From the NCBI GenBank assembly GCA_002306745.1, contig DBSW01000119.1, positions 1 to 27,030 on the forward strand: DNA of 27,030 nt. The letters run 5' to 3'. Origin of the DNA: Dehalococcoidia bacterium UBA1332 (lineage in GTDB: Bacteria; Chloroflexota; Dehalococcoidia; Lucifugimonadales; Lucifugimonadaceae). Positions 16,758 through 24,656 of this stretch are shown piece after piece; positions within the stretch are counted from its first letter, which is position 1, and the number at the start of each line of letters is the position of its first letter. Under the pieces are notes generated by a model, which was not told where the DNA came from, did no database searches, and saw nothing but the letters and a program-made list of their open reading frames with translations. The position numbers and the translations under genes are program-made.

Positions 16758-17936
16758 CTATTTGTTTGTCCCTTCTTCCCAGTTTGTAATGTCGTCGAGT
16801 TCAAATTGAATTCCAAATCCTGGCTCGTCAGATGGTCGAACTTTGCCATTTACTGGTATAGGCGTTCCTGGAATTTGAACTGTTTCTACTAGAGGAACAC
16901 CTGGATCTGATCCGAGCCAGTACTCAGCTATTGGCGATTCTGTCGCGGCCATGGCAAAGTGTTGCCCGAATGGTGTGTTAGCTCCTCCGTGTGGAATTGT
17001 GGCAATTCCAGCTGCTTCACCAATTGCATGCACTTTCATAGTTTCAGTAATGCCACCGCCCCAGCAGATGTCAGGTTGCAGTATGTCGGCTGCTCGCTTT
17101 TCAACTAGATCCAGGAATGCGTGGCGTCCGTGATGATCTTCTCCAGTAGCAATTGCCACCCAAGGGGCAGCTTGGCGTATTTGTGCGAGACCATTAGTGT
17201 CAGTTGGAACTAGGGGCTCTTCGAACCAACGAAGATTGTAAGGGCGTAATTCTTCTAGTAATCGCAGTGCAAATTCTACGTTAAATGACATTACAGGATT
17301 GATCATCAAATCTCGGTTATATCCGACATCTTCTCGAGCTTTTGCGACATGGTCTACAACTTCACGTATGCCTGCGTCACTCTCACGATAATGAGCGGGA
17401 TTGGTGATCTTGAATTTAGTGAACCCTAACTCTTTTGCCCAGTCAATATCATCTCCTGTCGCGTAGCAGGTGATTGATTCTCGAACTGGTCCACCCAGCA
17501 GGGAGTACACTGGCAAACCATATATTTTTCCTTTGAGATCCCAGAGAGCTAAATCAACTCCAGCCATCGCGGTGGAAGCTGTACCTGATATTCCAAATCG
17601 TTGTGAAACTCTTGACATCAAGTCATTTAGATGTTCGATTGCAAAACAGTTTTTACCCACAAGAATGGGCGCAATTACAGTGTTCACAAATGCTGCAGTC
17701 GGCTCTCCGAATGCACATTGGCCAAGCCCCCAAGTTCCATCTTCGGCAGTAGCCTTTACCCAAACATTTTCTAGGCCGCCACCTGGCATATCTCCAGGAA
17801 GTCTAGAGAATTCCGGATAAATATTTACTGGCATGGCCCGTTTTGATGATTTGTTCCAGCTTGGTCGTCTTGCTCGGATTGGGTTCTTTTGAAGCCGTTT
17901 TTTTACTCGAACAGCTTCTATGGATTTAATTTTCAA
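16758..17936 (-). CDS. Enolase-superfamily protein, L-rhamnonate-dehydratase-like (paralogue B)
   Basis: A 392-residue paralogue of the following gene; the two are similar along the whole length. It has GVDLALWDLKGK (127-137), YATGDDIDWAKELGF, SDAGIREVVDH, RWFEEP (E239/E240), ATGEDHHG (E266), LQPDICWGGG (D289), IPHGGAN (H316) and a PVNGKVRPSDEPGFGIQ tail, which line up well with E. coli RhamD as I recall it. The first Mg-ligand site is N213 (LMINPVMSFN), where RhamD has Asp. The start is taken as TTG 17936, with AGGA six bases upstream and a family-typical MKIKSIEAVRV N-terminus; an ATG at 18017 would add 27 unrelated residues and run into the divergent promoter region. It is the first gene of the long minus-strand block. 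Confidence 0.87.
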   Translation of the reverse strand: MKIKSIEAVRVKKRLQKNPIRARRPSWNKSSKRAMPVNIYPEFSRLPGDMPGGGLENVWVKATAEDGTWGLGQCAFGEPTAAFVNTVIAPILVGKNCFAIEHLNDLMSRVSQRFGISGTASTAMAGVDLALWDLKGKIYGLPVYSLLGGPVRESITCYATGDDIDWAKELGFTKFKITNPAHYRESDAGIREVVDHVAKAREDVGYNRDLMINPVMSFNVEFALRLLEELRPYNLRWFEEPLVPTDTNGLAQIRQAAPWVAIATGEDHHGRHAFLDLVEKRAADILQPDICWGGGITETMKVHAIGEAAGIATIPHGGANTPFGQHFAMAATESPIAEYWLGSDPGVPLVETVQIPGTPIPVNGKVRPSDEPGFGIQFELDDITNWEEGTNK

Positions 17937-18037
17937 TTGGTTTCCTGTTGAATGACGGTTATATCGATGTAGCCTTTGGTCTGATGGCATAAGCTTGCAC
18001 GTGACCAAGTCTAACAACCAAAAGAGAACTCAAAGGC
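17937..18037. promoter_or_regulatory. Divergent promoter region between paralogue B and the AstE/AspA-like gene
   Basis: This 101-base region must hold promoters for both directions. It contains a 6-base inverted repeat, TTGGTC (17976-17981) and GACCAA (18003-18008), with a 21-base spacer, and a CACGTG palindrome (17999-18004). Convincing -35/-10 pairs are not clear. The repeat could be an operator, but chance is not excluded. Confidence 0.4.
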
Positions 18038-19048
18038 GTGCAATTGAGAACTGTAGATATTAAGCAACTATCCAGATCGTGGGCTAAAGGAATTGGACTT
18101 CAAGAATTTCTTGTGACCCGTAGGCATTCGTCTGGTGAATTGATTGAAATTCCTGTAGCCAGAATACAAGGCGCGTTTCAGGGACCACAGATGACAGTCA
18201 TGTCAGGTATGCATGCCGGCGAATATTCCGGAATTTTGGCTGCACAAAAACTTATTACTTCGGTGAAACCGGAGCAATTGTGCGGAACGCTTATTGTCAT
18301 TCCGGTGATTTCGACTAAAGCGTTTATGCAACGAAATATGCAACTAAATCCGGTCGATCAAAGAGAGGTGCATTTCGTTCGTCCCGGAAACCCTGAGGGC
18401 ACTTATAGCGACATGCTGATGGATACGATATTTGAAATTGTAAAAGATTCGGATTTTTTGATTGATTCGCATGCGGGAGAGATGGCACAGTCGTTGATGT
18501 CGTGGATTCCGGTACCGATGGGCGGTGATGATGAAATGGATAGAAAGTCACTTGAACTCGCAGCCGGGTTCCAAATTGAGTATGTTGAACCTAGATACGA
18601 TGTGCCATCGATACCCGAATTCTGCATTTCGTTGTTAGAGGCCGGGATAGCAAATATTTGGGTCGAATGTGGTAAGAATGGAGTACCTACCCAAAAAGAT
18701 ATTGCTATCCATTTCGATGGTTACGTTGCAGCTTTGCAAACGATGAAGATGATACATGGAGACCCAGCTCGACATGATCAAAAAGTTCTTAAAGGTAAGC
18801 GCTCTCAAATCAATTCCCATAAATCAGGCGTATGGCATCCAGCCGTTAATGAAGGAGATATTGTTGAGTCTGGTCAGCACTTAGGCCGTCTGACAGATTA
18901 TTTTGGCAATACGATAGCGGAATTTACTTCACCTAGTCGTTCACTTGTTTTGTACTACTGGTCTAATCCAGCCATAAACGCGTCACGTAGACCGCATGAT
19001 TATGATTGGCATAATGGGCTCGTTAGCCTACTTGATCTGGAGGAATAA
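18038..19048 (+). CDS. Succinylglutamate desuccinylase/aspartoacylase-family zinc deacylase
   Basis: A 336-residue member of the AstE/AspA family, zinc carboxypeptidase-like enzymes that remove acyl groups from N-acyl amino acids. The zinc motif is H59-A-G-E62 (MSGMHAGEYSG), the third ligand is H145 in IDSHAGE, and the catalytic Glu is E210 in WVECGKNG. A C-terminal beta domain (about 250-330) with SGVWHPAVNEGDIVESGQHLG is typical of the family and resembles a biotinyl-lipoyl-like fold. The start may be GTG 18038 or TTG 18044; AAAGG at 18032 sits better for the latter. It is three bases from the dipeptidase gene and forms an operon with it, suggesting joint release of amino acids from acylated or dipeptide substrates. 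Confidence 0.85.
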   Translation: MQLRTVDIKQLSRSWAKGIGLQEFLVTRRHSSGELIEIPVARIQGAFQGPQMTVMSGMHAGEYSGILAAQKLITSVKPEQLCGTLIVIPVISTKAFMQRNMQLNPVDQREVHFVRPGNPEGTYSDMLMDTIFEIVKDSDFLIDSHAGEMAQSLMSWIPVPMGGDDEMDRKSLELAAGFQIEYVEPRYDVPSIPEFCISLLEAGIANIWVECGKNGVPTQKDIAIHFDGYVAALQTMKMIHGDPARHDQKVLKGKRSQINSHKSGVWHPAVNEGDIVESGQHLGRLTDYFGNTIAEFTSPSRSLVLYYWSNPAINASRRPHDYDWHNGLVSLLDLEE

Positions 19049-19051
19049 ACA

Positions 19052-20059
19052 GTGTCAGATTTTCCGGTATATCTTGCTCACGATCATATGCAGCGCGTCG
19101 AAGACTATCGACGCGATAAACATGGTGGTGTGAGTGGAAAAATCGTTCACCTTACTATTGATTCTTGGATCGATGCTCCAACGCAAGAAGAATACGATGC
19201 TGCTTACGACAGTTATGCTGGTTTTCATGATCGCGGCTTTAAAGCTCTTAGCCAGTTACGTGACATAGCAACTGATCCAAATAACGGAGTGAGGATTGTT
19301 GAACAGTATCGAGATTTAGAAGCAGCTTATTCTTTGGGACAACTTGCAGTGATTGCAGGTAACGAAGGTGGGAAAATACTTGGATCAGATGCTGATTCAA
19401 TTATTGCTTGGTTTGATCTTGGTTTACGTCACGTTCAGTTTAATTGGGCGATGCCTAATCGCCTTGGTGCATCGCAGGATCTTGAAAATGATCCAGATCA
19501 GCCCGGTCTTACGGAATTCGGGCGAACAGCGGTCCAGATCATGAACGAAAAGAACATGATAGTTGATGTTTCCCATTCGGCGCCTCAGACCATAATTGAT
19601 GCGTTAGAGACTACAACAAAGCCGTTATTGAATTCACATTCCGGTGCCAGGGCAATTGCAGATAAACCACAAAATTTGTTCGATGATCAGATTAGATCAA
19701 TGGCGGATAATGGTGGAGTTATAGGTATTCATTTCTGCTCACGATTGGTGCTTGGTGTGAATGGTGTTCAGGCAGTAATCGATGACGTTATTAAACAAAT
19801 TTTGTACGTATCGAATATTGGCGGTATTGATGTTGTTGGATTAGGCCCAGATTGGATGCTAGGAGACCCGTTTAGAGATCCCTTGTACCTGCGTAATACA
19901 AATCAAGAAGATCTTACGTGGACCAGCGGCCTAGAAAACTCGGCAGAGCTTTCGAATTTATGGGGTCCGTTGGCTGAAGCGGGTTTTACTAATAACGAAA
20001 TAGAAAAAATCGCTGGAGGCAACTTACTGCGTATGTTCAAAGCCGTATTGCCAGGCTAA
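19052..20059 (+). CDS. M19-family (renal dipeptidase-like) membrane dipeptidase homologue
   Basis: A 335-residue protein of peptidase family M19, zinc enzymes that hydrolyse dipeptides, including D-residue ones. Recognisable elements are E105 (AGNEGGK), H175 (VDVSHS), H196 with R200 (NSHSGAR), and D267 (GLGPDWMLG). At the N-terminal HxD metal motif it reads H10-D-H12 (AHDHM), so the second ligand Asp is replaced by His, or the register is shifted. The HPRNW-type loop is also altered. No signal peptide is visible, so it should be cytoplasmic. The GTG start follows GGAGGAA at eight bases, within the end of the preceding gene, which shows close coupling. Confidence 0.82.
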   Translation: MSDFPVYLAHDHMQRVEDYRRDKHGGVSGKIVHLTIDSWIDAPTQEEYDAAYDSYAGFHDRGFKALSQLRDIATDPNNGVRIVEQYRDLEAAYSLGQLAVIAGNEGGKILGSDADSIIAWFDLGLRHVQFNWAMPNRLGASQDLENDPDQPGLTEFGRTAVQIMNEKNMIVDVSHSAPQTIIDALETTTKPLLNSHSGARAIADKPQNLFDDQIRSMADNGGVIGIHFCSRLVLGVNGVQAVIDDVIKQILYVSNIGGIDVVGLGPDWMLGDPFRDPLYLRNTNQEDLTWTSGLENSAELSNLWGPLAEAGFTNNEIEKIAGGNLLRMFKAVLPG

Positions 20060-20173
20060 TTTTGATCACAGATAAGCTGATTTCACAAATTATGTATGAG
20101 TCTCATTTTTATTGTGCTTGAATAGCTTTAACTGTTGATTGATGATACTTAAATTCAATATTAGATAGGATCT

Positions 20174-21154
20174 TCAGATTTTTGCGGTGTCCTTTGCCCA
20201 TGCTTTAATTAAATGATGAGCGATCGCTATCGGTCCGGGTATATTGATACCTTCAAGATTGTTTTCGAGTGCTAGCTTTATTTCGTCTTTTGTGAACCAG
20301 CGTACATCTGCCATTTCGCCTGGGTCTGCTTCGATGTTTTCCGAGAGCGCTTCGGCGTGGCATCCGATCATTAGAGAAGATGGGAACGGCCAGGGTTGTG
20401 ACGAGTGATACGTAACTTTTCCTATTGGAAGGCCAGCCTCTTCCATTACCTCTCTTCTTACACCCTCTTCAATGGATTCTCCGTGGTCCATAAATCCGGC
20501 GAGACATGAGTAAAATCCTGAACTTTGTCTACCGAGTGTTTGGCCCATAACACAACGATTGCCACGATAAACCAACATAATTACGACGGGGTCCGTACGA
20601 GGGAAATGTTGTGTCTTACAAGTTGGACATTCACGCATCAATCCTCCCCGATGGCTTTGCGATTCAGATCCACAAAAAGAGCAAAACCTATGCTGTAGGT
20701 GCCAGTTAAGGTTTGAACGTGCCTGAGCGAGAATACCTGATTGTTCCGGTGGAATGTCAATTGCCGCTGAACGGCCGTCTTCAAATGCAGCATTATCTGC
20801 AATAACTGCAATCCTAGATGGATCTTTTACCGTAGAAACATCTACTGCAAAATAAGGATTTTGATCTTTGTCAAAACCTAGGAATTTCGGTCCTCCTGCC
20901 TCAATCGGAAGATCATCTAAGAATTCGTGATTTATCCACGCTAACTCTGGGTCAGGTGATCTTTTTACTAGAGGTTTTAGGTTGTGAAACGGTAGTAGCT
21001 TTGTATTGTCTCGGCGAATCATGCGTTTCAAAGCTATTTCATCGCGACGAGCGTGGTCTCCTCTATCAAGAGTATTGCCGGCAAAAATGTGAGTAATAGA
21101 CAATTTGTTGTTCTCGTAAGAAGGTAACTTAAGATAATTACATAATGGACACAC
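20174..21154 (-). CDS. nudC: NADH pyrophosphatase/NAD-capped RNA hydrolase, Nudix family
   Basis: The protein has the full NudC layout. An N-terminal domain (FAGNTLDRGDHARRD) precedes a C4 zinc ribbon (C158, C161, C176, C179). The Nudix box is GFMDHGESIEEGVRREVMEEAGL split over 220-242. SQPWPFPSS (252-260) is the NADH pyrophosphatase signature. It hydrolyses NADH to NMNH and AMP and, in characterised homologues, removes NAD caps from RNA. The start is uncertain: GTG 21154 lacks a ribosome site, and TTG 21103 would give an N-terminus closer to the family. It is convergent with the dipeptidase gene across a 114-base gap in which I see no strong terminator. Confidence 0.93.
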   Translation of the reverse strand: MCPLCNYLKLPSYENNKLSITHIFAGNTLDRGDHARRDEIALKRMIRRDNTKLLPFHNLKPLVKRSPDPELAWINHEFLDDLPIEAGGPKFLGFDKDQNPYFAVDVSTVKDPSRIAVIADNAAFEDGRSAAIDIPPEQSGILAQARSNLNWHLQHRFCSFCGSESQSHRGGLMRECPTCKTQHFPRTDPVVIMLVYRGNRCVMGQTLGRQSSGFYSCLAGFMDHGESIEEGVRREVMEEAGLPIGKVTYHSSQPWPFPSSLMIGCHAEALSENIEADPGEMADVRWFTKDEIKLALENNLEGINIPGPIAIAHHLIKAWAKDTAKI

Positions 21155-21213
21155 TCAATGTATTAATATTGATTGCGCTGAAATGCTGTCAAATGCTACT
21201 TCATTTGGTTTAA

Positions 21214-22431
21214 CTATTTTGTGTTTGGTGTAGCCCACGCACCTGTCGAATTGTTTGCTTTGTTCCACCAACCGGGTTGCGCTTCAGGTGAATCTACATC
21301 AACTTTAAATTCTTCAAGAGCTTCTGGTATTAACTCGATGCCTAATCCCGGTTTTCCATTAGGAAATATTGATCCGTCTCTGATATCAAACATGGGAGAG
21401 ATGATCTTTTCGAATGTAGTAAACCAAGTGTGTAGGCATTCTTCTCTGTATAGATTTGGTATGGCCATAGAGGCTTGAAAGGACGCAGCAATAGCTACAG
21501 GCCCAAGAGCATCATGCGGACTTACTGGGATGTACTGAATTTCAGCCATAGATGCGATACGTCTAATCTCACTGATACCACCGCACCAAGCGATATCCGG
21601 CATTATGTAATCTACTAATCTTTCACGTAAAATTTCGTCATAGTCCCATCGTGTGAAATGCCGTTCACCCACGCAAATAGGGACATCTGTGTTTTCTCGG
21701 ATTTGGCGTAGGGCATTATGGTTTTCAACATGGGTCGGCTCTTCGAACCATACAAGATTGACGTGCTCAATCGCGTTAGCGGCTTTGATCGCAGACGCTA
21801 CGTCCATTCGAGCATGGGCATCGACGAGAATTTCGTAATCAGGTCCGACTGTTTCTCGCAATGCATCCATCCAATCAACTGCTTCGCTAATAGCTTTTGG
21901 TTCCATCCTTTCCACCATATTCGCACCGTAGTACTTTTCCCCCATTGTTCTTCTAGATGGAAACGGGTCTGTCTTGATTGCCTGGAAGCCAGCTTCGATT
22001 GTAAGGCGGGCTTCTTCTTGCATAGTCGTGATCCCTTGGCCACCACTAAGATCTCGAACGTGTGTGTAAAGGGGAACACTGTCTCTAAGCGCCCCACCTA
22101 GAAGATCATAGATTGGTACACCGAGAACTTTGCCTTTGATATCCCAAAGAGCAATGTCAATCGCGCTAATTAGGTGTGATATGTAACCGCGTGGGTTCAG
22201 GTCAGAGTTAACGTGGAATATCCGCTGCCATATTTCTTCGATGTTTTTTGGGTCAGTCCCGACAACTAAAGGTTTTATTGCCTCAATACCACGTATGAGG
22301 TGGCTGTTTACGGCGTAGTCAGTGCATTCGCCTATACCTGAAACACCCTCGTCCGTTTTGACTTCAACAAAGAGCCACGCAAGCCCGGGGATCGGCATAA
22401 CAGTGTGAGATTTGATGTCGGTGATCCGCAA
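21214..22431 (-). CDS. Enolase-superfamily protein, galactonate/mannonate-dehydratase-like
   Basis: About 405 residues. Catalytic features match D-galactonate dehydratase-type members of the mandelate racemase subgroup: metal ligands D204, E230 and E256, H206 in a D-x-H motif (VDAHARMD), D279 (MPDIAWCGG) and H306 (SPHDALGP). Such enzymes remove water from a sugar acid to yield a 2-keto-3-deoxy acid. I chose TTG 22431, nine bases after AGGA, because it gives the family-typical MRITDIKSHTV start; ATG 22548 is in frame and would add 39 residues of no recognised kind. The gene is divergent from the xylonate dehydratase gene, so the two dehydratases may share a control region. Confidence 0.88.
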   Translation of the reverse strand: MRITDIKSHTVMPIPGLAWLFVEVKTDEGVSGIGECTDYAVNSHLIRGIEAIKPLVVGTDPKNIEEIWQRIFHVNSDLNPRGYISHLISAIDIALWDIKGKVLGVPIYDLLGGALRDSVPLYTHVRDLSGGQGITTMQEEARLTIEAGFQAIKTDPFPSRRTMGEKYYGANMVERMEPKAISEAVDWMDALRETVGPDYEILVDAHARMDVASAIKAANAIEHVNLVWFEEPTHVENHNALRQIRENTDVPICVGERHFTRWDYDEILRERLVDYIMPDIAWCGGISEIRRIASMAEIQYIPVSPHDALGPVAIAASFQASMAIPNLYREECLHTWFTTFEKIISPMFDIRDGSIFPNGKPGLGIELIPEALEEFKVDVDSPEAQPGWWNKANNSTGAWATPNTK

Positions 22432-22619
22432 TTCGATGGTTCCTAGGCTGTTCGTTATATTTTCTGAAGGGAATTGTATTCTTCTTAGGCTTATATCGAC
22501 ATAGAGTTTTCTTCCAATGGCTTTTTCGTCGTACAACTGACCTTGCATACTGCGGTTATTATGTTTCAGATATTAGAGATACTTGCTGTTACTCATATAA
22601 AGTTCGACAGGAATCATAG

Positions 22620-24641
22620 ATGACACTACGAGTCAATCCCGATCACGATACATACGATGTTTCAATTGCTGATGTGCTTGGTACTGGGACGGATCCAGCA
22701 TTACGTGAGATCCAAACCCATGCCGATGGTCCTAAGGGCAAAGTCCCTTTCACAGCGGAGTTCTTAATTGAAGAGCCGAGCGGAAATCATTTTGGGATGA
22801 CTCAGAATGCCGGTATGGGTTGGAATCCCTCAGAGTTGCTTCGAAAGCAATTTATTATTCTTTCCACGGTGGGAGGAGTGAAAGCTGAAGATGGTTATCC
22901 AATTGCTCTAGGACTTCACACAGGTCATTTTGAGCTACGCGATATGGTGACTTCTGCTGCTGAAGAATTTAAATTATTGAAGTCGGTGCCGTTTGCTGGA
23001 TTCTGCTCAGATCCATGTGATGGGCGTACACAAGGCACCACTGGAATGTTGGATTCGCTTCCATATCGTAATGATGCTGCACAGGTATTTAGAAGAATTG
23101 CTCGTTCTCTTCCGACTGTCAGGGGTGTGCTGGGAATAGCATCTTGCGACAAGGGGTTGCCTGCAATGATGATGGCTCTGGCTGGTCTTCATAATCAACC
23201 TACTGTAGTTGTGCCAGGTGGAACCACACTTAAACCACGCGCGGGCGAAGACACAGGTCAGATTCAGTCAATTGGTGCAAGGTTTGCGCAAGGCGAGGTA
23301 ACTCTTGAATATGCACAGGATGTTGGCTGTCGTTCTTGCGCATCTCCTGGAGGAGGCTGTCAGTTTTTAGGTACTGCTGGTACTTCACAAGTTGTTTCTG
23401 AGGCACTGGGATTGGCAATAACACATGCAGCTCTTTCTCCTAGCGGGACACCTGCCTGGCATGACATTGCACGGAGGTCAGCACGCGCTCTAGTGATGAT
23501 GGAGAGACGCGGAATTACATCACGGGATATATTAGTGGACGCTGCTTTTGAGAATGCCATGGCAGTGCATGCTGCTTGTGGTGGTTCAACGAATCTTCTT
23601 TTACATATGCCGGCTATAGCGCATTCTGCAGGCCGCACTCGTATGACGGTTGAAGATTGGAATCGGGTAAATTTGCAAGTGCCTAGACTAGTTGATGTAC
23701 TTCCAAATGGCCCAATCGGGCATCCTACTACTCAACTTTATGCGGCTGGTGGCGTCCCAGAAGTAATGCTGCACCTTCGTAGGCTTGGGTTAATAGATGC
23801 CAGTGTTCTTACTTCAACCGGTCAGACGCTTCAAGAAAATCTGGACTGGTGGGAAGATTCAGAAAGACGTTACGATGTTCGAAAGTATCTTCTTGAAGTA
23901 GACGGTGTAGATCCAGATAACGTAATAATGTCCCCGGATCGTGCGAAATCTAAAAATCTAACCAGCACTGTTACTTTTCCTATGGGCAATATTGCTCCAG
24001 AAGGATCAGTAATAAAGAGTACAGCGATCGATCCCTCAGTCGTTGATGAGGATAATGTTTATCGTAACACCGGGCCTGCGAGAGTCTTCCGTTCAGAACG
24101 TGATGCTATGCGTGCAATAAAATCACGTGATGCGGACTATAAGATCAAAGCTGGGGACATTATGGTTGTGACTTGCGGAGGTCCGCTAGGAACTGGCATG
24201 GAAGAGGTTTATCAATTAACTGCTGCGTTGAAGCATCTTTCGTATGGTAAACATGTTGCTCTTATTACCGATGCGCGTTTTTCTGGGGTTTCTACTGGAG
24301 CTTGTATTGGTCACGTTGGTCCAGAAGCTTTGGCTGGTGGTCCCATAGGTCGAGTCAGAGACGGCGATATTATTGAGATTATCGTAGATCGTAAAAATCT
24401 TTCAGGCTCGATCAATTTAGTGGGTACAGATGCTGATATTAAAGATGCTGAATGGGGGAATGCAGAGTTTGATCGTCGTAAAGTGCCTAGTGATCTTGCT
24501 CCGCACCCTCAACTTCCAGACGATTCACGACTATGGGCTGCGCTTCAGTCTGCATCGGGAGGTACCTGGGGGGGCTGTGTGTTTGATGTTGATTTAATTG
24601 TTGAGACTATTGAAGCCGGAAATAAGGCGCTTGGAAAATAG
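22620..24641 (+). CDS. yjhG: YjhG/YagF-type D-xylonate dehydratase (IlvD/Edd family)
   Basis: A 673-residue iron-sulfur dehydratase of the IlvD/Edd family. Long stretches match E. coli YjhG as I recall it: PFTAEFLIEEPSG, GMTQNAGMGW, AEDGYPIALGLHTGH, DPCDGRTQGTTGMLDSLPYR, GGGCQFLGTAGTSQVVSEAL, LITDARFSGVSTGAC and a WAALQSASGGTW tail. Candidate cluster cysteines are C133 (SDPCDG), C176 (ASCDKG) and C237/C240/C247. YjhG and YagF convert D-xylonate to 2-keto-3-deoxy-D-xylonate in the non-phosphorylative xylose route; related aldonates may also be used. The full length and close match make it the best substrate clue in the window. The ATG has AGGA eight bases upstream. It is convergent with the next gene across only 15 bases. 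Confidence 0.93.
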   Translation: MTLRVNPDHDTYDVSIADVLGTGTDPALREIQTHADGPKGKVPFTAEFLIEEPSGNHFGMTQNAGMGWNPSELLRKQFIILSTVGGVKAEDGYPIALGLHTGHFELRDMVTSAAEEFKLLKSVPFAGFCSDPCDGRTQGTTGMLDSLPYRNDAAQVFRRIARSLPTVRGVLGIASCDKGLPAMMMALAGLHNQPTVVVPGGTTLKPRAGEDTGQIQSIGARFAQGEVTLEYAQDVGCRSCASPGGGCQFLGTAGTSQVVSEALGLAITHAALSPSGTPAWHDIARRSARALVMMERRGITSRDILVDAAFENAMAVHAACGGSTNLLLHMPAIAHSAGRTRMTVEDWNRVNLQVPRLVDVLPNGPIGHPTTQLYAAGGVPEVMLHLRRLGLIDASVLTSTGQTLQENLDWWEDSERRYDVRKYLLEVDGVDPDNVIMSPDRAKSKNLTSTVTFPMGNIAPEGSVIKSTAIDPSVVDEDNVYRNTGPARVFRSERDAMRAIKSRDADYKIKAGDIMVVTCGGPLGTGMEEVYQLTAALKHLSYGKHVALITDARFSGVSTGACIGHVGPEALAGGPIGRVRDGDIIEIIVDRKNLSGSINLVGTDADIKDAEWGNAEFDRRKVPSDLAPHPQLPDDSRLWAALQSASGGTWGGCVFDVDLIVETIEAGNKALGK

Positions 24642-24656
24642 AGAGTACGTATATTT

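Noticed and set aside
16757..16849. N-terminal extension of paralogue A by 31 residues
   Set aside because: It lies within the 3' end of paralogue B in another frame, has no family resemblance, and the ATG at 16756 gives a typical start right after the upstream stop.
20060..20173. Small gene or terminator in the convergent gap before nudC
   Set aside because: The sequence is AT-rich with no convincing ORF, stem-loop or RNA gene fold.
22432..22548. 39-residue N-terminal extension of the galactonate-dehydratase-like gene
   Set aside because: It has no family resemblance and no clear ribosome site; the TTG at 22431 has AGGA upstream and gives the usual family N-terminus. The ATG start is not fully excluded.
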